64,000 bases of DNA from Ursus arctos (Eukaryota > Chordata > Mammalia > Carnivora > Ursidae). Positions 43,960 through 55,959 of the stretch are shown here, one piece after another. Below the pieces are notes generated by a model that was not told the origin of the DNA, searched no databases, and saw only the letters and a program-made list of their open reading frames with translations. Within the stretch, counting starts at the first letter, position 1; each line of letters starts with the position of its first letter. The stretch is from the NCBI RefSeq assembly GCF_023065955.2, contig NW_026623019.1, positions 16,868,350 to 16,932,349 of the forward strand, written 5' to 3'. The translations under genes were made by a program, and so were the position numbers.

Positions 43960-45790
43960 ACATAGGTCTGGCTGTACCTTGGAAGGTCAGTCCAAAAAAA
44001 AAAAGGATTTTAAAGATGTAAGAGAGAAATCTGTGAATTTTGGCACTGAGCAAAAGGCAAGTTTCTTTACTAAGTGTTTCTTAGAGAAGAGTCTATTTTA
44101 CCAGTTTCTAGTATGTGACTTACACTCTAAACACTAATTGTAGACCATTGTTGTAACTTGTCTGCATGAATTTTCAAGCTTTGTGTGTGATAACTTTCTC
44201 AAACGCCGTTGGAAATAGAAATTAGGAGCCTGGCACATTTTCTTCAAGAGAATAAATGATTGACCTTTATCACATTTCATCAAATAACATAAGGTAAATA
44301 TAAAATCATAAAACTGAGGAGTGTGTAGGGAGGCAAAACTGAGGCTGGTGAAAGTCTTTGGCTGCTCAGACTTCTAAGCTGTTGGGTTCCTTTAGTTTCC
44401 TTCTTTAAAGCTGTCTTTTCTAGAAAACAGTGAGACCCACACCAACTACCACATCGCAAAGACCCATCCTTTGGGTCAACTAGGAGGTTGTAATTTTACT
44501 GTTATACTTGGATGGAAACAAGGAGATTAAAGACCTCTTCAAATCTTAGGCAGAGCCATTGTCCGGAATGGAACATACCTGCTGTCATGGGCTGCCTTTT
44601 CCCTTTGCAGGTGCGGCAGTCATGGTATATGGAGAGCAGTAATAAAGATTCTGAGACTTCCACCTGAGGAAGGCTGGGAATACAGAGAGGAACTAAGAGT
44701 TTTCATGGTTATTGAACCCAAACTACTAAGTTTGTAAGACGAACTCATAATACCCACTACCTCCCTCCCCACAAAAATATCTTATTTTCTTCTATTTTTT
44801 GGTTCAAGTGTACCTGAGTCTACAAAGTATGAACAAAGGAGAAAGTGAGGAGGGAAGCCCACCCAGCAATTTTGTACAAAAGCTGTGTTTATACTCCATG
44901 CTTACTAGGTTTGGTGCTAAGAAAGAGTTTTCTAACAGTCAGTCTGTGTCATACACTAGGCTGGAGCACTTCATTTTGGCCCTTGGGAGATTAACCAGCC
45001 ACTTGAATGCTGATTTAGTGCTTAAAGGAGTAAAGACTTTAAAAGTCATGGGGCTGTAGCTTGCAGAGTTTAGAAAATAAATCTTTCAGGCTGCAATGCC
45101 AGGCATTATGGCTGCGTAGATTTTTAAAGGGCCAAGGTTTCTATTCATCGCAAACGATTTCTGTGAATTCCCAAGAGAAAGTCTTCAAATTATAGTATAC
45201 TGTCGTCCTGCAAACTCTCACCCCCAAAGAAACTATTTGTCAGAACATTTTTAAGCCTATTAGTTCATGTGAATACGTATGCTCTATATCCCAGCGTGTG
45301 GTAGACACAAAGACCACAGTTTGCTATGGGGCAAGAAATTTGATTGACAAATGACATTAAAGGAAAGATCTGTTAATGATGATAAAGTTAAAGATCACTC
45401 TCCTCTCACCTAAGAAAAATTTCTGTTCTGGTCTTTGCTGGTAGTAAGGGAAACCTAGTTAAAATCTCATTAAAGAACCATCTCAACATCGCAAGGGCTT
45501 AAAAGAAAGACTTAACATATTAATTTGCTGAACAAAGCCCACCCCAGCCTACAAACAATCTATTAGCACATTTGGCAATGCAGGGCTCTAACACCCAGTT
45601 ATTACTACAACCTCGGGAAGCCAAGGCCTTCATGCAGCCTTCCCCGTCCTCACCCCGCCCCCAACCCCTTTGCACCTGGACCCTGGTTTTTGTGTGTGTG
45701 TGTTATGAAGAGGGTTATTTTGCCATGGAGAGAGGAGGACTTTCATGACTTCAAACATGGACATTAGATCAAGTTTTTATCTTCTCCCAT
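43960..45790. other. intergenic, repeat-free, no gene seen
   Basis: No recognisable transposon. A short TG repeat lies at 45690-45703. An open frame at 44799-45059 (+) has no identifiable domain. Confidence 0.5.
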
Positions 45791-45799
45791 AATCCTGTC

Positions 45800-46600
45800 T
45801 TTGATGTCACCAGACTGAAACCTCTCAGAATAGAAGGGGAGAGATGTGAAAAGCAGCCTAGTTAATTTATATGTTTAAGTGCCGCTGCCCTAATTCGCAG
45901 GGTAGCATTTTTATTGTCTTCTGCTTTGCATCCTAAAGGCAGGCTTACGCCAGGCAATTATGAATGGCCCTTCTGAACAAATAATTGAAATTCACAAGTT
46001 GTGGGGTAGGGTTAAACAATGTCTGGGTTGGAGGTGTGAGGTCATCATGTTCCCGGGGGCATTATTAAAGTTACAGGCATTCTCCTCACAGGATAAGTAT
46101 TTGTCTTACATTAGCTTTAATGGCGACTAAGCAGGTAAACTACGTGTGCTAAGGACTAAATAATCTTGGGGAGTCGCTCCTCACAAGGCGATCAGGGATC
46201 TAGGGCTCCTTTGCCCTGTGCAAATAGCAAATGCTCCAGGAAATGCGGGGCTCCAACATGGCGATCCAGTTTCAAAATGGGAGTGAATATAAAATGAAGT
46301 CTGGAAAAAAGTCTTTTCATGGTAAGAAAAATGGTGACCTATGGAAATTCTAAGAGTTCTACAATTCTAACAGTTTAGCTTTTCTCTTTCACGCAGCTGG
46401 GCTAGTGTCATCTACAAAGGAGGCTCGGGGTGAACATTCGAAGATGAGTATATTTGCACATGTGCATTCATGCTCACACACCCTTAGATGACTAATTAGA
46501 AATTAATTACTCCAAGCCCAATTCTGCCCTCTGCTGTGTATGTCCAAATTGCCTAATACAGTGGCATGTTCTCCAAGGAAAAGATCGATGCTGGCTTGTA
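45800..46600. promoter_or_regulatory. candidate conserved non-coding element
   Basis: A repeat-free stretch with many TAAT/ATTA cores (GTTAATTTATATG, GGCAATTATGAATGG, AAATAATTGAAATTC, GACTAATTAGAAATTAATTAC) and mixed GC patches (TTCCCGGGGGCATTATTAAAG). It also contains YY1-like ACATGGCGATCC. The texture is that of a developmental enhancer. The role is inference. Confidence 0.35.
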
Positions 46601-46604
46601 AAAC

Positions 46605-47315
46605 ATAATAGGATCTTGCATTATCATGGGTATTTTGTTCTAAAGTAGAATTCAGCAGAAGGCAGAACAAACAGCAGTCTTAGAATGGCTCCTGTTCGCT
46701 GAACTTTTACAAGAATCTCTTAATAAGGAAAAGGGACTCTCATTTCTGAGGTTGTCTTACTACTCAGGGCTCTGTCCGAATTAATGGCCCCTACACCATT
46801 CTAGTGAAAAAGCCAATGAATCTCAACAGGACTGTTCTAATAAAAACAAACAAACAAACAAAAATGCTAATGAGGAGTCTTGCTTTTTCTCCTCGTTTCT
46901 TAGTATCTATGGGCTACTGTGTGCAGTGAAAATGAAAAATATGCAAATTGAAAAGTGTGTAATGATAGTATTTACTGATGAAAATGCTGAATCATTTGGT
47001 GAATGAATGGTGATGTTTTTCTGGAAGATTCTAAATTCCACCAACTATACCTGTGTGAAAGACTCTAACTTTTTCTACCAAGTACAAGAAAATTTGTTGT
47101 GTTCTTGCAACAAGATATCCTGAAGTTAAATTTTAAAGCAACAAAAGGGATGGTCTCCTCTATATCCAAAACCTTAATTAATATTGTGATCTTCTCATAC
47201 AAAATTCTGTTTTCTCTTCTTTCTTCCAGAAAATGTTTGAATTGTCAAGAAAATCTCAGAATAAAATGGGATCGGACTTGCAAAAATTTATAGTCATCCA
47301 TACAGTTGTGTGCAT
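46605..47315. other. intergenic with (AAAC)n and an octamer motif
   Basis: A (CAAA)n run lies at 46845-46863 and ATGCAAAT at 46941-46948. No gene evidence. Confidence 0.5.
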
Positions 47316-47319
47316 ACAG

Positions 47320-48325
47320 GTAAGCAAAAATGATCAGATGCAGATATAGATGTTCATTGCAATGTTGTTTGTAACCATAAATTTTAAATTTTGCACATGC
47401 CCCTTAACAGGGACTGGTTAAATAAATATTGTACCTTGTGAAATGGATGGGGCCATTAAAAATAATGAGTTAGATTCAGAGATGGTTTAAGGACTTTAAA
47501 GCCCTAAACATTGAAAATATTATGGTGTTCCCCCAACACATAATTCCAAGTTAAAATAAATTTAAATCACGAAACTCTAAACGCCCGTATACTAAATCAA
47601 AACAGCTTCTTTCTAGAATTTTTTTAGATTCTGAAAGTATCTTGCAACACACTTTGTATAAATTTATCAGCGTTGGTTTCTTCCTTCCTCCCTTCTTCCT
47701 TCTTTGCTTCTTTCCTTTCCTTTCCTTTTTTTCCCTTAAGATTGATTGATTGATTGATTTTAGAGAGAGAGAGAGAGAGAGAGAGCCTGGTGGGGAGCGG
47801 GGAGGGAGGGGCAGAGGAAGAGGGAATGGGAGAATCCTCAAGCAGACTCCCTGCTGAGAGCAGTGTCTGATGTGGGACTCAATCCTGGGACCCTGAGATC
47901 ATGACCTGAGCTGAAATCAAGAGTCGGACATCCTACCGACTGAGCCATCCAGTCACCCCTTTTCCTTTCCTTTCCTTTATCTGCCCCTGCTTTGCCAGTT
48001 CCTATCAAGCAATGCAACATTCAATAAATCTATATATATTTGTAGAAATTATGTGGGAGATGTATTGTTAAAAAAAAAACAGAGGTAAGATATCATATAT
48101 AGTGTGGTAATAGTAATAAAAAACATTAGTTGTAAATGCCTGGACACATTTATAGAAGTACCTATAAGCAATGGGTAACAGTAGTTAACACTAAGAAATG
48201 GGATAGGATGGTGGGGAACATGGGAGAAATGGATATTCCTGTTTTTCACTTAATAGCCTTTCATACTGTTTCAAAATGTACTTTATCATAAGAATGTGTT
48301 TCTTTAATAATTTGAAGAAAAATTA
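47320..48325 (+). mobile_element. L1 3' end (old L1M type), split by a Can-SINE
   Basis: AGATGTTCATTGCAATGTTG, GGACTGGTTAAATAAATATTG and, after the SINE, AGTACCTATAAGCAATGG and ATTCCTGTTTTTCACTTAATAG are L1 3' end phrases in order. Confidence 0.65.
47727..47959 (-). mobile_element. Can-SINE, long type, with tail microsatellites
   Basis: The tail contains (GATT)n (47741-47759), and the body contains (GA)n. TTTCCTTTCCTTTCC-like sequence flanks both ends and is probably the duplicated target. Confidence 0.88.
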
Positions 48326-48329
48326 AACG

Positions 48330-48635
48330 GTTAGGAAACTGGGAGTATAACATTTTAAAAATCCCATGGGTGTGGCTATAGCTGTCTAGATGAAGCCCCT
48401 AGACTTGGGGTTTTTTAACAACCAATGCTCACCCACCTGAATGTGAATCAAAATCACAAAGTGAATTCTTTCAAGTCCAGTGAGCAGAACTGACTTACTC
48501 TGAGACAAAAGACAAGAGTTTCCATTTTCATTATCATCTGGGTTTTGTTCCTTGAGACAAAGACTTTTATGCTCCTCAGTTTTTCTGATTCAATAGAAAA
48601 AACTAGTATTGGAAAACCAAGCAGCAGAACAGAAC
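48330..48635. other. intergenic, no gene seen
   Basis: Unique-looking AT-rich sequence without assignable repeats. Confidence 0.5.
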
Positions 48636-48639
48636 AGTG

Positions 48640-49055
48640 GCCAAGAGCAAGACTGTGTCAGAGAGCCTAGGTTTGAATTTTGTCTTCAATACTTACTTTA
48701 TTTTTAAAGCTTTTATTTATTTATTTGAGAGAGAGAACGCACACGTGAGAGAGCATGAGCTGGGGGAGAGGCAGAGGCAGACTCCCCACTGAGCAGGGAG
48801 CCCAATGAGGGGCTCGATCCCAGGACCCTGGGATCATGACCTGAGCCAAAGGCAGTCACTTAACCGACTGAGCCACCCAGGTGGCTTACTTACTAACTTT
48901 GTGAACTTGGGCAAATTACTTAATCTCTCCGTTCTTCAGTGCCCTCCTCTGTATCATGGAGATAACAGTTCTCATTTCAAAGCATTGTTGGGAGCATTAA
49001 ATACAATGATTGTCACCAGTGCTGTGCACTTAATAATTACTGGCTATAATTAAAG
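48640..49055 (+). repeat. MIR element split by a Can-SINE
   Basis: AGAGCCTAGGTTTGAATTTTG lies before the insertion and ACTTTGTGAACTTGGGCAAA with CTTAATCTCTCCGTTCTTCAG after it. These are consecutive plus-strand MIR landmarks. Confidence 0.85.
48699..48884 (-). mobile_element. Can-SINE, long type, nested in MIR
   Basis: The reverse element ends in GAGCCACCCAGGTGGC. A short CTTACTT repeat on both sides may be the TSD. Confidence 0.9.
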
Positions 49056-49059
49056 AATT

Positions 49060-50400
49060 TTTACCTTAATACATGCTAGAAGTTAGTATTCTTGCATAGA
49101 GAATCTGATTGAATCCTCAGAGCGGAGACAGAGGTTCAGAAACTTGAGTTACAATCCATAGGGCTAGCCATGGATCATTCTAGCACATATTTTATTCTTT
49201 GGTTTTCTACAGATCTGAATGCATTTATTAAACAAGCTGACTTAGGACCCAGGACCCTCCATGATAGAGATCCTGTCCTCCTGTAGGAATTTCAGATGGG
49301 TAGGCTCAGCACAGGGGACCCTCTCAGGGGAAGATGGGTCAGCCATATTGCACGAGACCTTACATCTAGCATTTTCCTTAGGTAAATTCACCAAGACTCA
49401 AACTCAGAAACTTAGTGTTTTGTCAGGGGGGATTCACTTTATTTGAGCTCCAGAGCCTGATGTATAAAACCAAACCATGGGAAATACTATGGTGATACAG
49501 AAAAAGGTAACTCATGTTGCCTGACCGGAGTGGGCTCCACGTGGGTACTCTACCTGGGAAACCAAATTAGAGCCCAAAGCTTGTTTGGTGCTTGTGCACC
49601 CAGAGCTGGGGGAGCTAGATGTTGTGCATTTTTACAGATCTCCTCCAAAGAGCCATCCTTGACAAACTGACCGACGAGGCACCAAGGGCTGAGATTCCCT
49701 CTAGGATTGAAGTTAGATGGGCTCCTTTCCTTTAGTGGGTATAACTGTCAACCCTTTCCAGACTGACACATTCTTTCTTTTAATATGTATTTCATACTGT
49801 GCCTTCTGCAAGGCCTAAGTGAACATAGCTCTTTGGGGAACTTTTCCTCTCTGAGTATTTATCAATAAACCATTTTATAACTTAGTTCTCAGATGCTAGA
49901 TTTTTTTTTTTTCCCCTAGGGTTAAAGACAGTAGAGTTGTGCTTCTCAAAGCATCTGTAGTGAAAAACCAGGCTCCCCCCACCCTTATTCACTATGAACT
50001 AATATTTTTGTTAAATACAATAAAATTGTCACAATGATGTCACTCTGCTATAGACATTTCTAGACTGACACTGTCACTTTTTGTACTTACCTTTTGGGAC
50101 TGGTAACAGTTCGAGGACCACTGCCAATCCACAAACCCATCTTTGAGGAGCACTGCCCCCAAAATACACACTTGGTTGAATTTTAAACTATTTTTTTTAA
50201 ATAAACACTCATTTCCTAAACATACATATCTCCTTTTTTCCTAAGCATACATTAGGCTGTTCCCCCTTCTCTTCTCAATAGGAGATTCCTTCATCTTTCT
50301 TATCTTCACTTCCGGAAATCCTGGCAGGTTTCTGAGGGCCAACTCAAGCCATAACCCAGCTGGACAGTCATTTCGCCTTCTCAGATAAAGTAGCACTTCG
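49060..50400. other. intergenic, no gene seen
   Basis: Mostly unassigned. The part at 49935-50150 has a TGTGCTTCTCAAAGCATC start and a TCGAGGACCACTGCCAAT end that hint at an old hAT (MER-type) transposon. Confidence 0.4.
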
Positions 50401-50404
50401 TGTC

Positions 50405-50610
50405 TCCCAGACTAGACAACAGGGTCTTAGTTTAGATTTCCCTCCGAAACAGATTCTGAGTCAAGGATTCATGTACAAAGTGTTTACGTGGGACATGATT
50501 TCAGGAAACACTGGTAGAGAGCAGAAAATGGAGAAGAAAAGGAAGGGAACACAGCCAATGAAGTGTTCATTATTTAGAATGAATATTCAAGCAGGGTTCC
50601 CATGTGTGAT
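50405..50610. repeat. ancient interspersed repeat fragment, family unassigned
   Basis: TCCGAAACAGATTCTGAGTC, TGTACAAAGTGTTTACGTGGG and ATGATTTCAGGAAACACTGG resemble the start of the same old repeat family suggested at 26.3-26.7 kb. Confidence 0.4.
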
Positions 50611-50819
50611 TTTTTTTACTAGATGTCAAGTAAGTATGATATCAGCTGTCACCCTTCAGGAGGTGTTAATAAATAGATTAATTCTTCATCTTTTCTTTCA
50701 TTGAAAAGAGACTGGCTTTGTTGTACTGCACTAACCCAAGTACTGCATATGCCTGGACGGAGAAGCTCTCTGGAGCGCTGAGTCCTTTCAGATGCGCATA
50801 GTCAGCCGCTGTCGTAGGT

Positions 50820-50990
50820 GGGGCAGCGCTTCTCAAACATGAACGTGTGCACGTACCACCCTGGCGTCTTATAAAAATGCAGATTCTGATTCCGCATATC
50901 CCGGGTGGGGTCCATGATTCTGCTTTTCTGTCCAACATCCTAGTGATGCTGAAGCTGCCGGTCCTCAGACTGTACTTTGAGTAGCAAAGG
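50820..50990. mobile_element. MER5-like hAT DNA transposon relic
   Basis: AGCGCTTCTCAAACATGAACG, AAAATGCAGATTCTGATTCC and GTCCTCAGACTGTACTTTGAG fit a MER5A-type element with inverted-repeat ends. Confidence 0.65.
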
Positions 50991-50994
50991 TGCA

Positions 50995-51485
50995 GGTAAT
51001 AGGATTAACTGTGTGATCTTTTAGGTTACTGGCCCGTTGAATATCTTTGTTTTACGTCATTCCCAAAGGGCTTCAACTCCACGTCCACTGCTAAGCAGGA
51101 GCCAATTCCTACCAGCTCCAAAGAGGCGGCTAAATTTTCAGGAATTTCATAAGCCAGTTGTTAACACAATTGGTGGTTGCAATTTCGTCATGGAGGGGAT
51201 ATTTACACCATAGAAATTGGCAAATGCTACAGAACAGGGTTTGTATTTTTGAGAGAGCCGGTATATCAGCACTCCTTTGCTTTCAACCCAGAACACTACC
51301 TTGCCCTGTCAGGCACATACCTAGACTGCTATGAAGGCACTTTGGTCCTAAGTGGGGTGTGGGTTGGAGGGGACTATAGAATATAAGGACTCAAGAATCT
51401 CTAACCAGAAATCAGCATGGAAATACAAGGCTAGGTGATGGTTGTTGTTATTATTACCGTTACTTATTTTGTTCTTCAGAATTTT
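50995..51485. other. intergenic, no gene seen
   Basis: An open frame at 51177-51386 (+) has no recognisable domain. No repeat assigned. Confidence 0.5.
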
Positions 51486-51489
51486 TACT

Positions 51490-51870
51490 ATGAAAATATT
51501 TCAACAAAGCAAAATTGTCTATTATACCATTATCCATAAAAGTGGAAAGAGTGAAATATTCTGTAGCCATTAAAAATTATTACTAAGCCTATAGAAATAT
51601 ATCAAATGTGTATAGGTTATGGTAAGTGGAAAAAGGGGACTACAAACATGCAATTTGTTATTTGACTGTAGGTTAATTTCAACTTAGTAGAAACATGCAT
51701 GCATATGACAAAAAGAAGGAAATATATACAAACAAAAATAGTTATGTTATAGTGCTAGCATTAGAGAATTTTGAAAATTTTTCTGAATATTGTCTTTGCA
51801 AATAAAACATAACAAAGCATTGCAATAAGTCTATGTGTCTTTCCAATTTAAAAGAAAAATACAACCGAAA
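51490..51870 (+). mobile_element. L1 3' end (old)
   Basis: AATTGTCTATTATACCATTATCC, TCTGTAGCCATTAAAAATTA and the ATTGTCTTTGCAAATAAAAC end match old L1 3' UTR texture. Confidence 0.55.
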
Positions 51871-51904
51871 GTAAGAACAACCAAGCAAAGTCAGGAGAAA
51901 TATT

Positions 51905-52345
51905 AGTAATATTTAACTTTTATCAGTGTTATATGTGAAGGGCACTATTCTGTAATTTTTTTAGGATTTTATTTATTTACTTGAGAGAGACAGAGCAAGA
52001 GAGAGAGAGAGAGTGCGAGCAGGGTGAGGGGTAAGGTGAGTAGCAGGCTCTCCACCGAGCAGGAAGCCTGATGCAGGGCCTGATTCCAGGACTCCGGGAT
52101 CACGAGCCGAGCCAAAGGCAGACGTTCAACCAACAGAGCCACTCAGATGCCCCTATTCTGTTCTTTTTAAGAATTAGCTCATTTAATCCCCACAACCACC
52201 TATGGTCTAGCAAATCTTCTTACTGCCATTTTGCTGATAAGGAAACTGAGGCACATGGAGGTTTTGTAATTTTCCCCAAGATAGCCGATGAACCACATAG
52301 TTGGGTTTTAAATCCAAGCGCTCTTGACATTGATAAATTCTTGAC
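51905..52345 (-). repeat. MIR element split by a Can-SINE
   Basis: TTATCAGTGTTATATGTGAAGGG precedes the insertion. AGCTCATTTAATCCCCACAACC and GATAAGGAAACTGAGGCAC follow it. The order is that of the reverse MIR. Confidence 0.85.
51954..52152 (-). mobile_element. Can-SINE, long type, nested in MIR
   Basis: The TSD CTATTCTGT (51945-51953 and 52153-52161) is exact. The body is purine-rich on the plus strand (GAGAGAGAGAGAG). Confidence 0.92.
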
Positions 52346-52496
52346 CTTTGTAAAATAGTTTTTACAAAATTTTTTAAGGACCAATAATCCTGTCCAAGGC
52401 AAGAAAGATTCAGCCATAACTCTTTCTTTGTTTGAAAGACATACACTTGGACCCGTAAATGAAACATATAAATCTAAAGGCAATTAGTTTTAGGTC

Positions 52497-52599
52497 TTTT
52501 TTTTTTTTTTAAGTAATCTCCACACCTAATGTGGGCTCCAACTCAAAACCCCGAGATCAAGAGTCACACGCTCTACCGACTGAGCCAGCCAGGCGCCCC
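52497..52599 (-). mobile_element. Can-SINE, short type
   Basis: A T15 tail, AAGTAATCTCCACACC and the GCCAGCCAGGCGCCCC end. A partial CTAAAGGCA repeat lies on both sides (52474-52482 and from 52599). Confidence 0.92.
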
Positions 52600-52604
52600 T
52601 AAAG

Positions 52605-54145
52605 GCAGTTTGTAAGAGACTTGACAGCCACTCTCCTGAAGTAATCAGATCTGTGTGGATTGAGGTAAGAAGTGGCTTCTCATTCCTTCAGACAAAGGTG
52701 AGCTGCAACTCGGGTCTAGCTTGTTCCCTCGTTCTCTCTACTTCATGTTCCTCTAGTAGCCAAAAGATATTGCATGGTTTAAATTTATTATGTTGGCAAA
52801 CATCTGACCTCTCTTTTCTCATGTTCATCATCAGCCAGTGTGGTTGAATACTATGCAGTTCATCCTATGACACTCATTTGTGTGGGAGAGCAATGTATGG
52901 CGGTTAGTCATTCAACAAACATTTGTCAAGATCTCAAAGTGTAGGAATTCTTAGGAAATACATGATGTAAATACCGTATTTACAAATATAAAGTATAATC
53001 CTTCTCACATACAACTATACAAGGAATTTTATTCTGTGAAATACCACTAATTTTACCAGCACAGAGTACCGACTCTCTTATTAAATAAAATGGACAAGTC
53101 TTTTTTCTTTAAAAATGTGGTCTTCTTTCTTTAAAAATGTAGCAGAGTGAAAATATCTCCAGATGGATAAATAAGTGACCTTGTGCTAAGATATTATGAA
53201 ATGAATTAGAAAAGATTGTGATTGCCTTTCATTTTAAGATCAAAGAGGTATTTTCCCTTAGAAAGAGTCAATATTTGATTTTACAAATAACCACAAAATT
53301 GGAACAAAAAGTCATATTATTCCAATAAAACTGTATTCAAGCATTATAAAATAGATTTTGCAGGTATCTGGTTGCATTTCATTGTCAGTTGAACAGGAAA
53401 TTCAGACTAGAAGTCTCTCATTTCAAAACACAGTTTAACTGAGTTCAAGTTGGTTTTTGCAAACAAGCATTTTTCATTTTAAAAATTGTTAAACAGAATT
53501 GACCATCTTTGTAACTTTCTAGCTCCAAAATGCAAATAAATTGTCCTCTAGGTGCTCCTTGTGCATTGTTGCAAAACCTACATCCTTTTCACCTCTTTTA
53601 TAGTCCCTTTTATGGCCATTAATTTTTAATTCTGGAGACATAGTCACTGTGTTTCTGGTTCTCTGGTGGGAGATAAATGTGATTGAGATCCTGTTTTATG
53701 TATGCTTGGGGTTTGTGGTTCTGATTGTATCTATTCCCCCAAGAGAAAAATTGCTGGTTTCCACAACCCCTTCCTGGATGGTCATAAAACAAATATTAAA
53801 TAATGGCAATAAGCTATGAACCTCTTATAGTGCTCCAATTTTCATTTAATGATTGCTGTTGAAGTATGGCCGATGGAAAAACAGATGCTGTAGAGAATTC
53901 ACACGATGTACCCAGTGGATAGACAATATGTATTGCTTGGACCCTTGAGACCTGCTGGTGCAGGTACAGAGAGTACCAACTGGTATTTCTTGGCCATACT
54001 TTCATAACTTACAGCCCTCTGGCATGTTGGGAGCACAGATGCTACCCGAGTTGTGTCTTCTCCAATTGGATTTCAGATTCCCAAACACAACTGGTTCGGA
54101 CACTTAAAATAAACAAACATTATAAATCTGTTACATTTAATATTT
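52605..54145. other. intergenic, no gene seen
   Basis: AT-rich, repeat-poor. The phrase TTCTTTCTTTAAAAATGTGG is duplicated in tandem near 53103-53141. No coding evidence. Confidence 0.5.
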
Positions 54146-54149
54146 TGTG

Positions 54150-54480
54150 TACCCCTCCCCAACAGCCATTTAATGTGAGGTTTGTGGAGGAGTCAATGCT
54201 TTTAAAACCTTCAGCAGTTCCATTATTTTCAGCAAAGAGTCTGCAAGAGAGCTGAAAGAATTTAAAAATGCAAGTATTCATGACATTCTCAAGCTCATCT
54301 AAGTATACTCGGACTTAATTACTGGTAATTTTGCTTACAGGTGTATAATCCACTCATTGCTGTTATTATCAGTCTTCTGCAATGATACCGGCTAAAATGT
54401 ATAGGATCTGTCTAAAATGCTGCAAAGAAAGATATTTAAGTGGGTATTGTGATCTAATTATGTGTGTGTATAAGCATAAC
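54150..54480. promoter_or_regulatory. candidate conserved non-coding element
   Basis: A repeat-free stretch with GACTTAATTACTGGTAATTT, TTATTATCAGTC and ATAATCCACTC motifs for homeodomain and GATA-type factors. Inferred only from motif clustering and absence of transposons. Confidence 0.3.
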
Positions 54481-54484
54481 CGTC

Positions 54485-55010
54485 TGTCCCTCCTCCCCAT
54501 AACTCCCCCCACCTCTACCTCCACCCCTAACCCCCACCACAAACACATCTTAAGTCAAATAGGGATACTTTCTTTCTCATATATCTGTAAAAGATCTTTT
54601 TAGGAAACTACTGGATATGTCCCTCACTCTTCTCAAAGCCTTACATTTTATTCCTCTTTCCCAGAATTAGGTTAAATTTTTTTCTTTGTAGCAGCAAAAA
54701 TGTTCATGAACATAAATTAAAGCTAAATAATACCATTTAATTAGGGATCTCTTTACAGATTGCTACAATGCTGAACACTCACTTAGCTGACCCCAACTAC
54801 ACACTTAGTCTTTATCTATATAACATTAACCAAACGATCAACATTCACAAGAGACGGGGACCTTTCAGATAGATTCAAATAAATGATTTGCAAAGAATCA
54901 TCAAAAATTGATTTGTTCAGAGCTGGGCCATTAAATGAATGAATGAATGATATGGGATTCAGTTATGAGAAGGGGGGGAAGGTGCTTTGCTGCTTATATA
55001 TTATCCTTTA
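54485..55010. other. intergenic, no gene seen
   Basis: A (TGAA)n-type repeat lies near 54935-54950. No gene is seen. Confidence 0.5.
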
Positions 55011-55044
55011 CCAAGAAAGGAAGGGAGAGAGAGAGGGAGGAAGT

Positions 55045-55135
55045 GAGGGAGGAAGGAAAGGAAGGAAGGAAGGAAGGAAGGAAGGAAGGAAGGAAGGAAG
55101 GAAAGAAAGAAAAAGAAAGAAGGAAGGAAGGAAGG
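55045..55135. repeat. pure purine (GGAA)n tract, 91 bases
   Basis: Uninterrupted A/G from 55045 to 55135, mostly GGAA or AAGG units, with a further purine-rich lead (one T at 55044). The resulting frames of Lys, Glu, Gly and Arg are not genes. Confidence 0.95.
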
Positions 55136-55194
55136 CAGTTTTATGATGAGGGAAAAGAGAGCTGGATTGGGGTTGGGGGGGGGTAGTTATCTAA

Positions 55195-55325
55195 AAATTG
55201 GTCCTGGCAATTTTTATACCATTTACTATCTCTGTCACCTTAGGAAAGTCAGTTCACTTCCTGAATATCAGCTTGCTCCACCAAAAACAGTAATGATAAT
55301 ACACACCTTCCAGCAAAGGAAATGA
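55195..55325 (+). repeat. MIR fragment
   Basis: TTACTATCTCTGTCACCTTAGG and AAGTCAGTTCACTTCCTGAA follow the plus-strand MIR core. Confidence 0.7.
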
Positions 55326-55519
55326 GAGTTTCATATAAGAGATTTGGAAACTACACACCCATTCAGTGTGTTAATTCAACTTCAGTTTCTCTTACATCTC
55401 CTGGATGAGAAGTGAAACGCCTTGTTTTCTCACTTGAGTTAAATTGTATTTGTGATATGAGGGGTTTAAATCATGTCGTAAAGAGTTGGTGGCTTTAGAC
55501 ATTAGTCAGATCTTCTATA

Positions 55520-55640
55520 GACCAATGTCTCTCAAACTTCAATATTTATACGAATTGCCGGAGATCTCGTTAAAACACAGGTCTGGGTGAGGTCTGAGCT
55601 TCTGCTTGTCTACTCAGCTCACAGGTGAGACCAGTGCTTG
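55520..55640. mobile_element. MER5-like DNA transposon fragment
   Basis: CAATGTCTCTCAAACTTCAA and the later AACACAGGTCTGGGTGAGG fit the start and core of a MER5-type element. Confidence 0.5.
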
Positions 55641-55644
55641 CTAA

Positions 55645-55955
55645 CCCTTCTTGGCTTTTGATAACATTAGGGGCTACTTCAACACATCCACACACTGAGC
55701 ACACATTATTTATTGGATCAGAGCGCAGAGTTGTAAGTGCTGCTGCTGATGTCATTCGGGTTTTTTTCCATGGTGATAAATACATCCTCTGGGAATGATT
55801 GCAGCCAACAAAGAAGACTGTAAATGGAATGACAGGATGAGGCAAGCAGGCGGGAGAGTGGTCTGTGGAAGAATCCGCATCTTCTCCTTCTCCTGGCTGT
55901 CACTCATGATGAATGGCTCAACGCAGAAAGGTTGGACTCAAGTGCAATGGTGACT
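55645..55955. other. intergenic, no gene seen
   Basis: Overlapping minus-strand frames (55570-55845 and 55718-55903) show no known domain. No repeat assigned. Confidence 0.45.
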
Positions 55956-55959
55956 TGCA

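Noticed and set aside
54943..55186. Lys/Glu/Arg/Gly-rich frames
   Set aside because: Translation of a GGAA microsatellite.
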